From: Ferriphaselus sp. R-1
Lineage (GTDB): Bacteria > Pseudomonadota > Gammaproteobacteria > Burkholderiales > Gallionellaceae
Direction: 5' to 3'
Length of the DNA: 64,000 nt
Assembly: GCF_000746095.1 (NCBI RefSeq)
Contig: NZ_JQKP01000001.1
Span: 1 to 64,000, forward strand
Shown here piece by piece: positions 41,033-51,156 of this stretch (positions are counted from its first letter, which is position 1; the number at the start of each line of letters is the position of its first letter). The translations under genes were made by a program, and so were the position numbers. The notes below the pieces were generated by a model that did no database searches, was not told the origin of the DNA, and saw only the letters and a list, made by a program, of their open reading frames with translations.

Positions 41033-41099
41033 GTTGCGTCTCCGAGCAGGTCGTCCTGCTTCTGTGTTTGCGCTGCGGGGCCGTCCCCGTAGCCTCGTT

Positions 41100-41753
41100 T
41101 TAATCCCAGACCAGCAAGCGTATCGGTGTCGGGTTGTAGGCGTTGCAGGGATTGTTCAACTGCGGGCAGTTGGAGATCAGCACCAGCACATCCATCTCGG
41201 CCTTCATCTCAACGTATTTGCCCGGTGCCGAGATGCCATCGACGAACTCCAATCCGCCATCTTCGGTCACCGGCACGTTCATGAAGAAATTGATGTTGCT
41301 CGGTATGTCGCGCTTGCCCAAACCAAGTTGTTCGCAGCGCGGATCATGGGCCAGCGCATGCAAAAAGTTGTCACGGCAGCTGTGCATGTGGCGTTTCTCC
41401 AACGCATAACGCACGGTGTTGCTCTCGGCTGCACAAGCACCGCCCAGCGTATCGTGACGGCCACAGGTGTCCGCCACGATGCGCAGCATCACCTCACCAA
41501 AATTGGAATACAGCTTACTGCCCGTGGTCAGGTATACCCGCATCTGACGGCTCAGTGTGTCGGTGGCACTGTAGCGCTCCTGCGCGTTCTCCGCGTTGTA
41601 GAACAAGGTATCCACGGCCTGGTTGCCCTCCAGGTCCACGATGCGGAAGGTCTGGCCCTTGTTGACGCGACCGACCCAGGGTTCGCCCGCCGCGCAAATT
41701 TCGCTGACCACCGCGCTGGCCGGATCCAACCGGCTTTCCGCCAAGGTATTCAT
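41100..41753 (-). CDS. DUF1989 protein, carboxyguanidine deiminase subunit (urea amidolyase-associated protein 2)
   Basis: 217-aa member of DUF1989, long called urea carboxylase-associated protein. In the guanidine pathway two such proteins form the CgdAB carboxyguanidine deiminase, giving allophanate and ammonia. Family motifs: [49 protein letters not shown] with candidate metal-binding Cys/His, and [11 protein letters not shown]. The start at 41753 overlaps the stop of its partner by 4 bases (ATGA), consistent with a 1:1 heteromer. Which subunit name (A or B) applies is not certain. Confidence 0.88.
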   Translation of the reverse strand: MNTLAESRLDPASAVVSEICAAGEPWVGRVNKGQTFRIVDLEGNQAVDTLFYNAENAQERYSATDTLSRQMRVYLTTGSKLYSNFGEVMLRIVADTCGRHDTLGGACAAESNTVRYALEKRHMHSCRDNFLHALAHDPRCEQLGLGKRDIPSNINFFMNVPVTEDGGLEFVDGISAPGKYVEMKAEMDVLVLISNCPQLNNPCNAYNPTPIRLLVWD

Positions 41754-42478
41754 GCTGCACCTCCGCAACACATGTAAAAGCGGCGCGTGTTTTCCAGTCC
41801 GCGTTCGTTCTCGGCCAGATTGCCGCAACCCGGCTTGCTGGCAGGGGTCGGCAGGGCCACCAGTTCGATGGCGGCGGGCTGATAGGCTTGCGCTGTCTCC
41901 AACGGATGCGGCGCAGTGGACAACACGACCAAGGTGTCCATCTCGAAACGCAGGCCGACATAATCCGATGGCTTGCTGTTGCCGCGCTGGAAAGTCATTT
42001 CGCCCGCCTCGTTGACGGTGACCTTGCTGAAGAAGTTGATGTTGGACACCACGTCACGCCGCCCCAATCCCCACTTGCCCAATTCGATCAGCAGCCCATC
42101 CAGCCCGCTGCGATACATGGCATTGCGATGTTCCTGAAAGCGCGCCTCGCCATATTTGTGCTTGAGCATGGCGGCATCCATCACGCCACACACGGTGTCG
42201 TGCCAGCCCACGGTGTCCTCGGTGATGCAGCAGAAGATGCGTCCCATGTCGGATTGGCAGGCATGCCCCTTGGTCAGGCGGAAGGTATGTTGCGACTTCA
42301 GCGTGTCCGCCATGTTGTAGCGTTCCAGCTTTTCTTCCAGGTTGTAAAACAGCACGGCGGCATTCGCCCCCCCCTGCAAGTCCACCAGCCGCAACGTGGT
42401 GCCGCGCCGGATGATGCCGGACCAGTGCCCGCCGCCGGGGATGCGCTCTACCCACAAGTTTGTTTCGTTCTTGTTCAT
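41750..42478 (-). CDS. DUF1989 protein, carboxyguanidine deiminase subunit (urea amidolyase-associated protein 1)
   Basis: 242-aa DUF1989 partner of the downstream gene. It shows the parallel motifs [49 protein letters not shown] and [11 protein letters not shown]. The start at 42478 gives the family N-terminus; upstream codons do not. An insertion of charged residues and a Cys-rich C-terminus (FYMCCGG) distinguish it from the other subunit. It lies between glnT and its partner in the guanidine operon. Confidence 0.88.
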   Translation of the reverse strand: MNKNETNLWVERIPGGGHWSGIIRRGTTLRLVDLQGGANAAVLFYNLEEKLERYNMADTLKSQHTFRLTKGHACQSDMGRIFCCITEDTVGWHDTVCGVMDAAMLKHKYGEARFQEHRNAMYRSGLDGLLIELGKWGLGRRDVVSNINFFSKVTVNEAGEMTFQRGNSKPSDYVGLRFEMDTLVVLSTAPHPLETAQAYQPAAIELVALPTPASKPGCGNLAENERGLENTRRFYMCCGGAA

Positions 42479-42489
42479 GTGGCCACCCC

Positions 42490-43845
42490 TTAAAAGAATT
42501 TCAGGTAACGCTGCAATTCCCACTCGGATACGTGGTTGTGATAGTCCGTCCATTCCTGGCGCTTGAAATTGACGAAGCTGCCGAACATCAGCTCGCCGAA
42601 CACCTGCTTGCTGAACGGATCGGCCTCGAACGCTTCCACGGCTTCACCCAAGGTACGCGGCAAATAGCGTATGCCGCGCTCATGCAATTCGTTCTCCGAG
42701 TAATGGTACATATTCTCCACATGGGGCGCGCCGGGATCCAGCCCTTCGCGTATGCCTTCCAGACCGGCGGCCAGCAGCGTTGCGGCCGCCAGATAGGGGT
42801 TGCACGACATATCCACGGCGCGACATTCGACGCGCCCGCCGCCCAGCGGAATGCGCAGCATGTTGGTGCGGTTGTTGGTGCCGTAGGAGATGTGCACCGG
42901 TGCCCAGGTGAAGCCGGACATACTGCCGCGCCGCACCAGACGTTTGTAGCTGTTCACGGTCGGTGCGATGGTGGCGCAGATCGCCGGGGCGTGCTTCAGG
43001 ATGCCCGCGATGAACTGGTAGCCCAGCTTGCTCAGCCCGGCAGGATCGCTCTTGTCCTCGAACAGGTTCTTGCCGGTCTTGCTGTCGGCCAGCGACATGT
43101 TGTAGTGCGCACCGCTGCCGGTGCGGTCCTTGAACGGCTTGGGCATGAAGGTGGCGAAGTGCCCGCGCTTGCGCGCCAGTTCGTTGGCCATCAGGCGGAA
43201 GAAAATGAAGCGGTCGGCCATTTTGAGGCCGTCGCAATACATGAAGTCGGTTTCGAACTGGCCGTTGGCATCTTCGTGGTCGAAGGAATACACGTCCCAG
43301 CCGAGGTCGTTCATGGCCTGCACCAGTTCATCGAGATAACCGTAACTGTCGAGATAGCCGCGCACGTCATAACAAGGCTTGGCCAGGGTGTCGCGTTCGC
43401 TGGTAGGCACGGGCTTGCCATCCGGCCCGTCCTTGAGCACAAAGAACTCGGTCTCGATGCCGAGATTGAACACATAACCCATCTGTGCCGCCTGCTCGGT
43501 GACACGCTGGAGGATGCCGCGCGAGCAGGCTTCGAACGGCTGTCCCTTGTGATACAGGTCGCTGGCGAACCACACGACTTCCTTGTTCCAGGGCAGCACC
43601 GTGGCGCTGGACAAGTCGGGATGCGAGGATACTTCCTCGTCGTTCACTTCCTGCGGCACGCCATCCAGAGCGGCGCCGGTGAACAGCTCCGAACCCTTGA
43701 CCATCTGCTCGAAGTGGCTGAGCGGCACCACCTTGCTCTTGCCCACGCCGTGCATGTCCACGAAGCTGGCGAGCGCGTATTTCACTCCCTGACTTTCCAG
43801 TGCAGTTCTGACTGCCTGTGTATCGGCCTTTTGATCGGTGCGCAT
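42490..43845 (-). CDS. glnT: Type III glutamine synthetase (GlnT)
   Basis: 451-aa member of the GlnT group of glutamine synthetases. The catalytic beta-barrel elements are visible: LASFVDMHGVGKSKVVPLSHF, the metal-binding GIETEFFVL, then DHEDANGQFETDF, FMPKPFKDRTGSGAHYNMSL and the loop SVNSYKRL-like TVNSYKRLV. The start at 43845 is preceded by AGGAG; an upstream in-frame start lacks this. In the operon it would assimilate the ammonia released from guanidine. Some GlnT-like enzymes make gamma-glutamyl amides instead, so direct glutamylation of an amine or guanidino compound is an alternative. Confidence 0.88.
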   Translation of the reverse strand: MRTDQKADTQAVRTALESQGVKYALASFVDMHGVGKSKVVPLSHFEQMVKGSELFTGAALDGVPQEVNDEEVSSHPDLSSATVLPWNKEVVWFASDLYHKGQPFEACSRGILQRVTEQAAQMGYVFNLGIETEFFVLKDGPDGKPVPTSERDTLAKPCYDVRGYLDSYGYLDELVQAMNDLGWDVYSFDHEDANGQFETDFMYCDGLKMADRFIFFRLMANELARKRGHFATFMPKPFKDRTGSGAHYNMSLADSKTGKNLFEDKSDPAGLSKLGYQFIAGILKHAPAICATIAPTVNSYKRLVRRGSMSGFTWAPVHISYGTNNRTNMLRIPLGGGRVECRAVDMSCNPYLAAATLLAAGLEGIREGLDPGAPHVENMYHYSENELHERGIRYLPRTLGEAVEAFEADPFSKQVFGELMFGSFVNFKRQEWTDYHNHVSEWELQRYLKFF

Positions 43846-43879
43846 GCAAATTGCTCCTGTTGATAAGTGAAGTGATGTT

Positions 43880-44641
43880 TCAGCCTTCGTGGCCAAAGTA
43901 GGAGTGAGTCAATGGCGGTGTCTCACTCATGCCTTTCGCTACCAAGGTACTCAAGTCTTGCACCAGCCAGTCGAACCACTTGTGTCCTTTGTCTGCAGTG
44001 GCCTGACTGGGTTTGCCGGTCACACCGTTCAAGCTGGTGCGGTTCACCGGATGCGGAAAGATGCAGCCGCAAGTGCGATCCGGATCGTCCGCTTCGGCCA
44101 GTTTGTCCGGGCGCACGCCTTGCGGTGCGATCGCCAGCATCAGCGACGTTTCGGCATCGTTGGCATGCCAGTCGTCCGCGTCGGCACGATGGAATTCGCA
44201 TACGCGCTCGCTCAGGGTGGCGGTGTTGATCACGGCCACCATCAGGTCGTCGTGCTCGGCGCGCAGCATCTCCAGCGCACAGCGCAAGGGCGCGGCATTG
44301 GTGACATGCGCATTGACGATGAACAGGCGGCGCACGCCGCTGTGGTAGGCCCAGTCGCCGATCTGCTTGACCAGCTCGATCAGGGTGATGGGCTGCACCG
44401 CAATCGTTCCCGGCCAGCGCTGGCTGTGCCCCAGCGAACAGCCATAGGGCAAGACCGGCAGCATGGGCACACCGGTCCGTGCCGAGACCATCGCACACAG
44501 TTCCTCGGCGATGATGCTGTCCACGCCGCAGCCCAGGTGCGGGCCATGCTGCTCGGTTGCCCCCACCGGCAACAGCGCCGCTTGGCCGCAACGCTGCAAT
44601 GTCTCTGGGAACTCGGTCCAAGTCAGGTCAGACCAGCGCAT
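43880..44641 (-). CDS. Creatininase family hydrolase
   Basis: 253-aa metal-dependent amidohydrolase of the creatininase family. Expected ligands appear as E30 and H32 (GATEQHGPHLG) and D41. The usual NGHGGN motif is altered to NAHVTN, and the usual HAGxxETS is HANDAETS. The family opens cyclic or linear amides such as creatinine, or processes FAPy and mycofactocin peptides. Inside a riboswitch-controlled guanidine operon it may release guanidine or urea from a larger guanidino compound. The altered metal loop suggests a substrate other than creatinine. The ABC transporter genes precede it closely. Confidence 0.8.
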   Translation of the reverse strand: MRWSDLTWTEFPETLQRCGQAALLPVGATEQHGPHLGCGVDSIIAEELCAMVSARTGVPMLPVLPYGCSLGHSQRWPGTIAVQPITLIELVKQIGDWAYHSGVRRLFIVNAHVTNAAPLRCALEMLRAEHDDLMVAVINTATLSERVCEFHRADADDWHANDAETSLMLAIAPQGVRPDKLAEADDPDRTCGCIFPHPVNRTSLNGVTGKPSQATADKGHKWFDWLVQDLSTLVAKGMSETPPLTHSYFGHEG

Positions 44642-44650
44642 GCTCGCCTC

Positions 44651-45574
44651 TCATTCCACGTTGTCCGCAACATTGGTGAAACGGATCATGTGCGGCTTCA
44701 CAGCCTGCTCATTTTCCGATTCGGCGACAGGTGCCGGATGAATGAGCTGTTCCAGCCGCGCCTTGGTGGCAAGAAACTCGGGCGAGGTAAACTGCGCGGC
44801 GGATCTGGGGCGCGGCACCGGTACCTCAATGATCTCCTGCACCTCGCCCGGATGCGGCTTGAGCACCAGGATACGGTCAGCCAGATAGATGGCCTCGTCC
44901 AGATCGTGCGTGATGAACAGCACGGTGATGTCGATGTTGCGCCAGATATCGAGCAGGTGCGATTGCATCTTGGCGCGGGTCTGTGCATCCAGAGCGCCAA
45001 AGGGCTCATCCATCAGCAAAATACGGGGTTGATTGACCAGTGCGCGCGCGATGGCGACGCGCTGGCGCATGCCGCCGGAAAGCTGGTGCGGATAGGCATC
45101 GGCAAATTTTTCCAAACCGACCAGTTCCAGCCACAGCAGGGCTTCGCGTTCGGCATGGCTGGTGCTCTGGCCGTTCGCCAGCGGACCGAACATGACGTTC
45201 TTTTTCACAGTGAGCCAGGGGAACAACGAGTAGCCCTGAAACACCATGCCACGATCCTGTCCCGGACCTGTGATGGGTTTGCCATCCAGCAGGGCCTCGC
45301 CAGAACTTTGCTGTTCCAATCCGGCAAGGATACGGATCAGCGTGGACTTACCACACCCCGATGAGCCGATCACGCAGATGAATTCGCGGCGATGGATGCT
45401 GAAGTTGATATCGCGCAGCGCATCCACCTCGCCGTGGGTGCTGCGGAAGCGCTTGTTCAGGTTGCGTACCTCCAGCACGACATCGCGCTCGCGGATGCTG
45501 GCGAAGCGCGCCTGGACTGCTTCGGATTGTTCCAGATAGCTCGGCAAATGAGCGGAGTTGGCGTTCATCATCAT
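44651..45574 (-). CDS. ABC transporter ATP-binding protein (nitrate/taurine/guanidine type)
   Basis: 307-aa ATPase of the SsuB/TauB/NrtD group. Walker A is [10 protein letters not shown], the signature [15 protein letters not shown] and Walker [13 protein letters not shown]; the H-loop is [10 protein letters not shown]. Several Met codons lie at the start, and the first is given. A C-terminal extension of ~45 residues follows the core. It powers the importer encoded with the next two genes upstream. Association with a guanidine-I riboswitch suggests guanidine or a guanidino compound as cargo. Confidence 0.92.
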   Translation of the reverse strand: MMMNANSAHLPSYLEQSEAVQARFASIRERDVVLEVRNLNKRFRSTHGEVDALRDINFSIHRREFICVIGSSGCGKSTLIRILAGLEQQSSGEALLDGKPITGPGQDRGMVFQGYSLFPWLTVKKNVMFGPLANGQSTSHAEREALLWLELVGLEKFADAYPHQLSGGMRQRVAIARALVNQPRILLMDEPFGALDAQTRAKMQSHLLDIWRNIDITVLFITHDLDEAIYLADRILVLKPHPGEVQEIIEVPVPRPRSAAQFTSPEFLATKARLEQLIHPAPVAESENEQAVKPHMIRFTNVADNVE

Positions 45575-45578
45575 CCTT

Positions 45579-46544
45579 TCAGCGACGTTCCTGAGAGCGA
45601 TCCCAGGGGAACAGTGTCTTGCTCAGACGCGCAAGAAGCAGGTCCGACACGAAACCGATCAGGCCAATCACCATGATGCCGGCATAAACATTGTCGAAAT
45701 GCTGGTAGCGAGCCTGCTGTGTGATGTACCAGGTGATGCCGGAGCTGGTGCCTATCAACTCGGCCACGATCAGGTAAGTCCAGGCCCAGCCGAGCAGGAT
45801 GCGCTGATCCCGGTACAGGTCCGGCAGGATGCCCGGCACGACTACGCGGCTCAGCAATTGCAGGCGGCGCGTGCCCAATGTGCGTGCGGCTTCGATCAGC
45901 GTGGGTTCCAGCTTGCGCGTGGTATTGGCGACGATGAGCACCTGCTGGAACAGCGTGCCGATCACGATGATGGCGATCTTGGGGCCGTCGTAGATACCCA
46001 GTATCGCCACGGCCAGCGCACCGAATGCCGGGGCCGGAAGATAGCGGAAGAATTCGATGAACGGCTCGGCCAATCGTCCCACCGGCACATAGGTACCCGC
46101 CAGAACGCCCAGCGGTACGCCGATCAGCGAAGAGATCAGGAAACCCCAGAAGATGATCTGGATGCTGTGCCAAAGACTGGCCGGCATCGAGAGGGTGTCG
46201 GTCTGTTGCAACGGCTCGAACAAGCCGCGATACAAAGCCTGTGCCACTTCATGTGGTGCAGGCAGGTAGATCGGGTTGGCCGGTGTGCCTGCGGGCAACG
46301 CTTGCTGCGCCTGCCGCATATTTTCCACCTCGGTCGCGAACATCTCCTTGTCAACCAGCATCCCAATCTGGAAATAGTCCACTCCGCCAGACTCGGTGAC
46401 CATCACTTTGGGATGCCAGATGAAAGGGGCGTAGCTGACCAAGCTCCAGATCAGTAGCGGGAGCAGGAACGAGCCTATTCCAAATGCCAGACGCTTGCGC
46501 GTGCTTGCATCCATGCCTCGCAGTAATTTTGGAAATGTGCTCAT
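45579..46544 (-). CDS. ABC transporter permease
   Basis: 321-aa inner-membrane permease of the SsuC/TauC type. Predicted TM helices start at about residues 20-40, and a long periplasmic segment ([20 protein letters not shown] onward) separates helix 1 from the rest. The cytoplasmic coupling motif [24 protein letters not shown] is intact. The ATPase gene follows 4 bases later. The long first loop is characteristic of permeases found in urea-carboxylase clusters. Confidence 0.9.
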   Translation of the reverse strand: MSTFPKLLRGMDASTRKRLAFGIGSFLLPLLIWSLVSYAPFIWHPKVMVTESGGVDYFQIGMLVDKEMFATEVENMRQAQQALPAGTPANPIYLPAPHEVAQALYRGLFEPLQQTDTLSMPASLWHSIQIIFWGFLISSLIGVPLGVLAGTYVPVGRLAEPFIEFFRYLPAPAFGALAVAILGIYDGPKIAIIVIGTLFQQVLIVANTTRKLEPTLIEAARTLGTRRLQLLSRVVVPGILPDLYRDQRILLGWAWTYLIVAELIGTSSGITWYITQQARYQHFDNVYAGIMVIGLIGFVSDLLLARLSKTLFPWDRSQERR

Positions 46545-46578
46545 CTCTGCTCCGTACCTACCCGATGACGTTCAAACC

Positions 46579-47565
46579 TCAATTGGCATTGATGAAAGAA
46601 GCATCGATATAGCTGTCCACACTCTGTGCAGCGCCATAGACACCGTTCGCCACATTGAAGTCATCTGCCACCTTGGTGGAACCGTAGATGGATTTGAACC
46701 CCGCTGCTTTGGCAAACACCTTCTTGCCTTCAGCCAGGCTGAGCAGCTTGGTGCCTTTCAGATAGGGCAAATATTCCTGCGGGGAGACACCAGAACGTGC
46801 TGCCATGATCTTGACTGCATCAGGCTGGGTCTTGGGGTCGGTGATGTAAGCCACCACGCGATCCCAGACCTTCATCAACTTCAGCCATTCCGCTTTGTTC
46901 TTTTTAGCGCTGGCTGGATTGACTGCCAGCACGTCGTAGATCAGACCAGGCTCATCGGCCGAGGTCAGCACCGGACGCGATCCGGGCACACCTTTCATCG
47001 CCTGCCCTGCGATAGGCTGCCATGCACCGACCGCCGAGATATCCCCGGAGGCCAGCACTTGCGGCATCTCGTTGGTCTTGGCATTCACCAGGATCACATC
47101 GGACTCTTTCATCCCTGCCTTCTTCAGGCCGTTCAGCAGCAGCAAGTGTTCGACCAGGCCAGACTCGACCGCAACTTTCTTACCCTTGAGCTCCTTGAGC
47201 GATTTGATGCCGGGCTTGGCGATGATCATGTCGTTGCCGTTGGAATAGTCGGTCGGCATGATGATCACGCTCTTGCCACCGGCCGAGCCAGTCACCAGCG
47301 CATCACCATTGGTCATCAGTACCGCGTCCACCTTGCCGGCGGCAAAGGCTTCCATGGAGGCAGAGTAGTCGAACCATTCGAACTTGGCCTTGATGCCGGC
47401 CTCCTTGAGCCAGCCTTTGTCGATGGCGACCTGCCAAGCGACCCAGCCGGGCCAGTCGCTATAGCCGACACTGACATCTGCACGCGCGGGCGCAGAAAGG
47501 GTTGCAAGACCGATGGATAAAGACAGTGCCGCTAATGTGCGACCGATAAGATGTTTTGCTTGCAT
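46579..47565 (-). CDS. ABC transporter periplasmic substrate-binding protein
   Basis: 328-aa periplasmic binding protein of the NMT1/SsuA-like fold. A signal peptide ends SAPARA (about residue 29). VGYSDWPGWVAWQVAIDKGW and FDYSASMEAFAAGKVDAVLMTNGDAL are typical of binding proteins in urea-carboxylase gene clusters. It is the first gene of the operon, with AAGGAG 8 bases before ATG and a guanidine-I riboswitch 55 bases upstream. It probably binds guanidine or a guanidino compound. Confidence 0.9.
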   Translation of the reverse strand: MQAKHLIGRTLAALSLSIGLATLSAPARADVSVGYSDWPGWVAWQVAIDKGWLKEAGIKAKFEWFDYSASMEAFAAGKVDAVLMTNGDALVTGSAGGKSVIIMPTDYSNGNDMIIAKPGIKSLKELKGKKVAVESGLVEHLLLLNGLKKAGMKESDVILVNAKTNEMPQVLASGDISAVGAWQPIAGQAMKGVPGSRPVLTSADEPGLIYDVLAVNPASAKKNKAEWLKLMKVWDRVVAYITDPKTQPDAVKIMAARSGVSPQEYLPYLKGTKLLSLAEGKKVFAKAAGFKSIYGSTKVADDFNVANGVYGAAQSVDSYIDASFINAN

Positions 47566-47620
47566 GACCGGACTCCTTGGCGAGTTAAAAAGTTCGAGAG
47601 GGCTCAGCGATTCCAGACCG

Positions 47621-47725
47621 CTTCCTCCCGGGCTTTTATCCCTCCGTGGAGCCCCGTCATGTGACGGAGCCGAAAACTCTCGGACCTGACGCTCCTATAT
47701 TGCCGGAGCCGGAACCCTAGTTTCC
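47621..47725 (-). ncRNA. Guanidine-I riboswitch (ykkC RNA)
   Basis: Minus-strand RNA with the conserved ykkC aptamer blocks in order: CTAGGGTTCCG (47710-47720), GGTCCGAGAG (47679-47688), a variable stem (CCGTCACATGACGG), then GGGATAAAAGCCCGGGAG (about 47625-47643). This class binds guanidinium and usually turns on exporters or guanidine-degrading genes. The aptamer ends 55 bases before the start of the binding-protein gene. The expression platform is unclear: the aptamer's CGAGAG could pair with CTCTCG ahead of a T-run near 47586-47600, giving a terminator-type switch. Confidence 0.88.
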
Positions 47726-47770
47726 ATTGATGACAGTGGCAGGTAATCTGCCCTTCTCGCTGCTGATATA

Positions 47771-47787
47771 AGCAATGCGTATGCCAG
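47771..47787 (-). promoter_or_regulatory. Sigma-54 (RpoN) promoter of the guanidine operon
   Basis: On the minus strand CTGGCATACGCATTGCT matches the -24/-12 consensus, with GG and GC separated by exactly 10 bases. Transcription would begin about 47760, roughly 35 bases before the riboswitch. Confidence 0.7.
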
Positions 47788-47859
47788 CTGAGTGTGAATT
47801 CATAACCATATGAAAGTAATGCGAAAAAATTGTATCGCAACAAGCGGGTTGCTTGCGCA

Positions 47860-47876
47860 TGCACTGAGATCGTGCC
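47860..47876. promoter_or_regulatory. NtrC-like enhancer site for the guanidine operon
   Basis: TGCACTGAGATCGTGCC has the NtrC dyad GCAC-N7-GTGC. It lies about 108 bases upstream of the expected sigma-54 start, a normal enhancer distance. Confidence 0.55.
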
Positions 47877-48245
47877 CATAAACGCGGGTTGCGCCCCAAG
47901 AGTAACCATAAAAACGAATGTGAGACTCGACCGGCACATCAGCACTGGTCGTTGGATTACTCACTGACCGGTTATATTCAGCACGAATGCTCTATCACTT
48001 GCTCAAGAGGTCCTCATTCCGCCAGCATATAGTTGCTCAAGATGGATGGGGCGGTGCCATTTGCAGCAATGATGCAAAGACGTAATGCCATCGGTCTGCC
48101 TGCCATTCGAGCATAAGGGATTGGTTCAGCCGATAGGCGATTCGTACCATGAATCCAGTTGACCTGTATCTGAGCTGCCCCTGCTGCCCCTTGTCAGGGC
48201 ACGTTGCAACCTTATTCATTGAAGCTTGTGCCGGAGTCGTCTGCA

Positions 48246-48262
48246 TGCCCTCAAATGGTGCA
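48246..48262. promoter_or_regulatory. NtrC-like enhancer site for torF-glnK-amtB
   Basis: TGCCCTCAAATGGTGCA closely follows the NtrC consensus, with a perfect TGGTGCA half-site. It lies about 130 bases upstream of the expected start from the sigma-54 promoter at 48357. Confidence 0.65.
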
Positions 48263-48356
48263 TCGTTGATATCTTACCTGTCCATTTTTGGGCCTGATCT
48301 TCCTGTCTAGCCAAGGGTATGATCTCAACAATATGTTTTTTAATGGGAATAATTCT

Positions 48357-48373
48357 CTGGCACGGCTTCTGCT
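48357..48373 (+). promoter_or_regulatory. Sigma-54 promoter of torF-glnK-amtB
   Basis: CTGGCACGGCTTCTGCT has a perfect -24 TGGCACG and GG/GC spaced by 10 bases. It lies 55 bases before the torF-type gene, as expected for a nitrogen-regulated glnK-amtB operon. Confidence 0.75.
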
Positions 48374-48428
48374 TTATACGGCCTGCGGAAATCGTTTGCC
48401 GTTATCTCAACTACCGAAAGGAAACATC

Positions 48429-49615
<1,187 letters not shown>

Positions 49616-49625
49616 GGAGAACGAG

Positions 49626-51092
49626 ATGAAGAAATTCTTGGCTGTATTTACTTTGTTGGCATCACTGGGCGGGTTTGCTGTCGCCGCCCATGCTGCCGAT
49701 GCTGCCAGTGCAGCGGAAGCCGTTTCGGCGGTCGTCGCTGCGACTCCGGCGGCGGATGTCGCTGCTGCAGCTTCTGCCGTGGCGGAAGCCGCTCCGGCAC
49801 CCGTGCCCAACAAGGGCGACACCTCGTGGATGTTGATCTCCACCGTGCTGGTTATCTTCATGAGCCTGCCCGGCTTGGCCCTGTTCTACGGTGGCCTGGT
49901 GCGCAGCAAGAACATGCTGTCGGTACTGACACAAGTGTTCGTGATTTTCTGCGTGATCGCACTGCTGTGGGTCACCTACGGCTATAGCGTGGCGTTCAGC
50001 GCGGGCGGGTCGATGAATGCGTTCTTCGGTGGATTGTCCAAAGCCTTCCTGGCAGGCATCACGCCTGACTCGGTGGTGGAGACCTTCAGCAAGGGCGTAG
50101 TGATCCCGGAACTGCTGTTCATGGTGTTCCAGTTGACCTTCGCTGCCATCACCGTGGCGCTGATCGTCGGCGGCTTCGTCGAACGTATCAAGTTCTCCGC
50201 ACTGCTGGTGTTCGCCGTGCTGTGGTTCACCTTCTCTTACCTGCCGATGGCGCACATGGTCTGGTTCTGGGGCGGTCCTTCGGCCTACGCTGACCCGGCT
50301 GGCTTCATCTTCGGCAAGGGCGCGCTGGACTTCGCTGGCGGTACCGTGGTGCACATCAACGCGGCGATGGCGGCTCTGGTCGGTGCGTTCGTGGTGGGCA
50401 AGCGCATCGGCTTCGGCAAGGAGAAGATGGCTCCGCACAGCCTGACCATGACCATGATCGGCGCTTCCATGCTGTGGGTGGGCTGGTTCGGTTTCAACGC
50501 CGGTTCCAACCTGGAAGCCACTGGCACTGCAGTGCTGGCGATGGTCAACACCACCGTGGCGACTGCCGCAGCGGCCTTGTCCTGGATGGCGGCGGAATGG
50601 CTGTTGCGCGGCAAGCCCAGCTTGTTGGGCGTGGCTTCCGGTTGCGTGGCTGGCTTGGTAGCGGTTACACCGGCTTGTGGCTTCATCGGCCCGATGGGCG
50701 CCATCGTCCTCGGCTTGCTGGCTGGCGTACTGTGCTTCTGGGGTGTCACTGGCCTGAAGAAGATACTGGGCGCGGATGACTCGCTGGATGTGTTCGGCGT
50801 GCACGGCGTGGGCGGTATCCTCGGCGCACTGGGCACCGGCGTACTGGCAGCACCTAGCCTGGGCGGCACTGGCGTGTTCGACTACGCAGCTGGCAAGGTC
50901 GGTGAGTACTCGATCCCGGCGCAAGTGACCAGCCAGGCCTGGGGCGTGGGCACCACCATCCTGTGGTCCGGCATCGTCAGCTTCGTGTTGTTCAAGCTGA
51001 TCGACATGACCATCGGTCTGCGTGTCAGCGACGAAGCTGAGCGCGAGGGTCTGGATACTTCGACCCACGGTGAGCGGGCTTACGATCACTAA
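49626..51092 (+). CDS. amtB: Ammonium transporter
   Basis: 488-aa Amt/Rh channel with 11 expected TM helices after a cleavable signal peptide. Pore features include the first twin histidine in GGTVVHINAAMAALVGAF, the second in VHGVGGILGALGTG, and GLALFYGGLVRSKN near the start of the core. Between the signal peptide and TM1 lies an Ala-rich stretch of about 40 residues (DAASAAEAVSAVVAATPAA onward), unusual for E. coli AmtB but seen in some betaproteobacterial copies. The C-terminal tail for GlnK contact is present. A strong terminator follows. Confidence 0.94.
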   Translation: MKKFLAVFTLLASLGGFAVAAHAADAASAAEAVSAVVAATPAADVAAAASAVAEAAPAPVPNKGDTSWMLISTVLVIFMSLPGLALFYGGLVRSKNMLSVLTQVFVIFCVIALLWVTYGYSVAFSAGGSMNAFFGGLSKAFLAGITPDSVVETFSKGVVIPELLFMVFQLTFAAITVALIVGGFVERIKFSALLVFAVLWFTFSYLPMAHMVWFWGGPSAYADPAGFIFGKGALDFAGGTVVHINAAMAALVGAFVVGKRIGFGKEKMAPHSLTMTMIGASMLWVGWFGFNAGSNLEATGTAVLAMVNTTVATAAAALSWMAAEWLLRGKPSLLGVASGCVAGLVAVTPACGFIGPMGAIVLGLLAGVLCFWGVTGLKKILGADDSLDVFGVHGVGGILGALGTGVLAAPSLGGTGVFDYAAGKVGEYSIPAQVTSQAWGVGTTILWSGIVSFVLFKLIDMTIGLRVSDEAEREGLDTSTHGERAYDH

Positions 51093-51107
51093 ACCCGTCT
51101 GCTGCAA

Positions 51108-51142
51108 CGATAAAAAGGGCGCCTTGAGCGCCCTTTTTATCG
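51108..51142. terminator. Strong bidirectional terminator between amtB and dgt
   Basis: CGATAAAAAGGGCGC and its complement enclose a 5-base loop. The A5 and T5 runs in the stem serve both strands, ending amtB and the convergent dgt message. Confidence 0.92.
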
Positions 51143-51156
51143 TCCGTTCGATCCGG

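Larger units (their letters stand above)
47566..48428. other. 863-bp intergenic regulatory hub
   Basis: No gene is supportable between the guanidine operon and torF. The stretch holds the riboswitch, two sigma-54-type promoters and two NtrC-like sites listed separately. Short frames here (for example 48037-48246) have no ribosome site or family look. The middle part, 47880-48240, has no feature I can name. Confidence 0.6.

Noticed and set aside
39212-41092. 626-aa frame opposite the guanidine/urea carboxylase gene
   Set aside because: Shadow of a GC-rich gene; the composition is His/Arg/Gln-rich with no domain, while the other strand gives a complete carboxylase.
43846-43896. Upstream start for glnT at 43896
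   Set aside because: It adds unrelated residues and overlaps the creatininase-family gene; the start at 43845 has AGGAG.
47604-47945. 113-aa minus-strand frame over the riboswitch
   Set aside because: It covers the conserved ykkC aptamer and has no ribosome site or recognisable protein.
48037-48246. 69-aa frame in the nitrogen-control intergenic region
   Set aside because: No ribosome site, no family look, and it runs through regulatory DNA.
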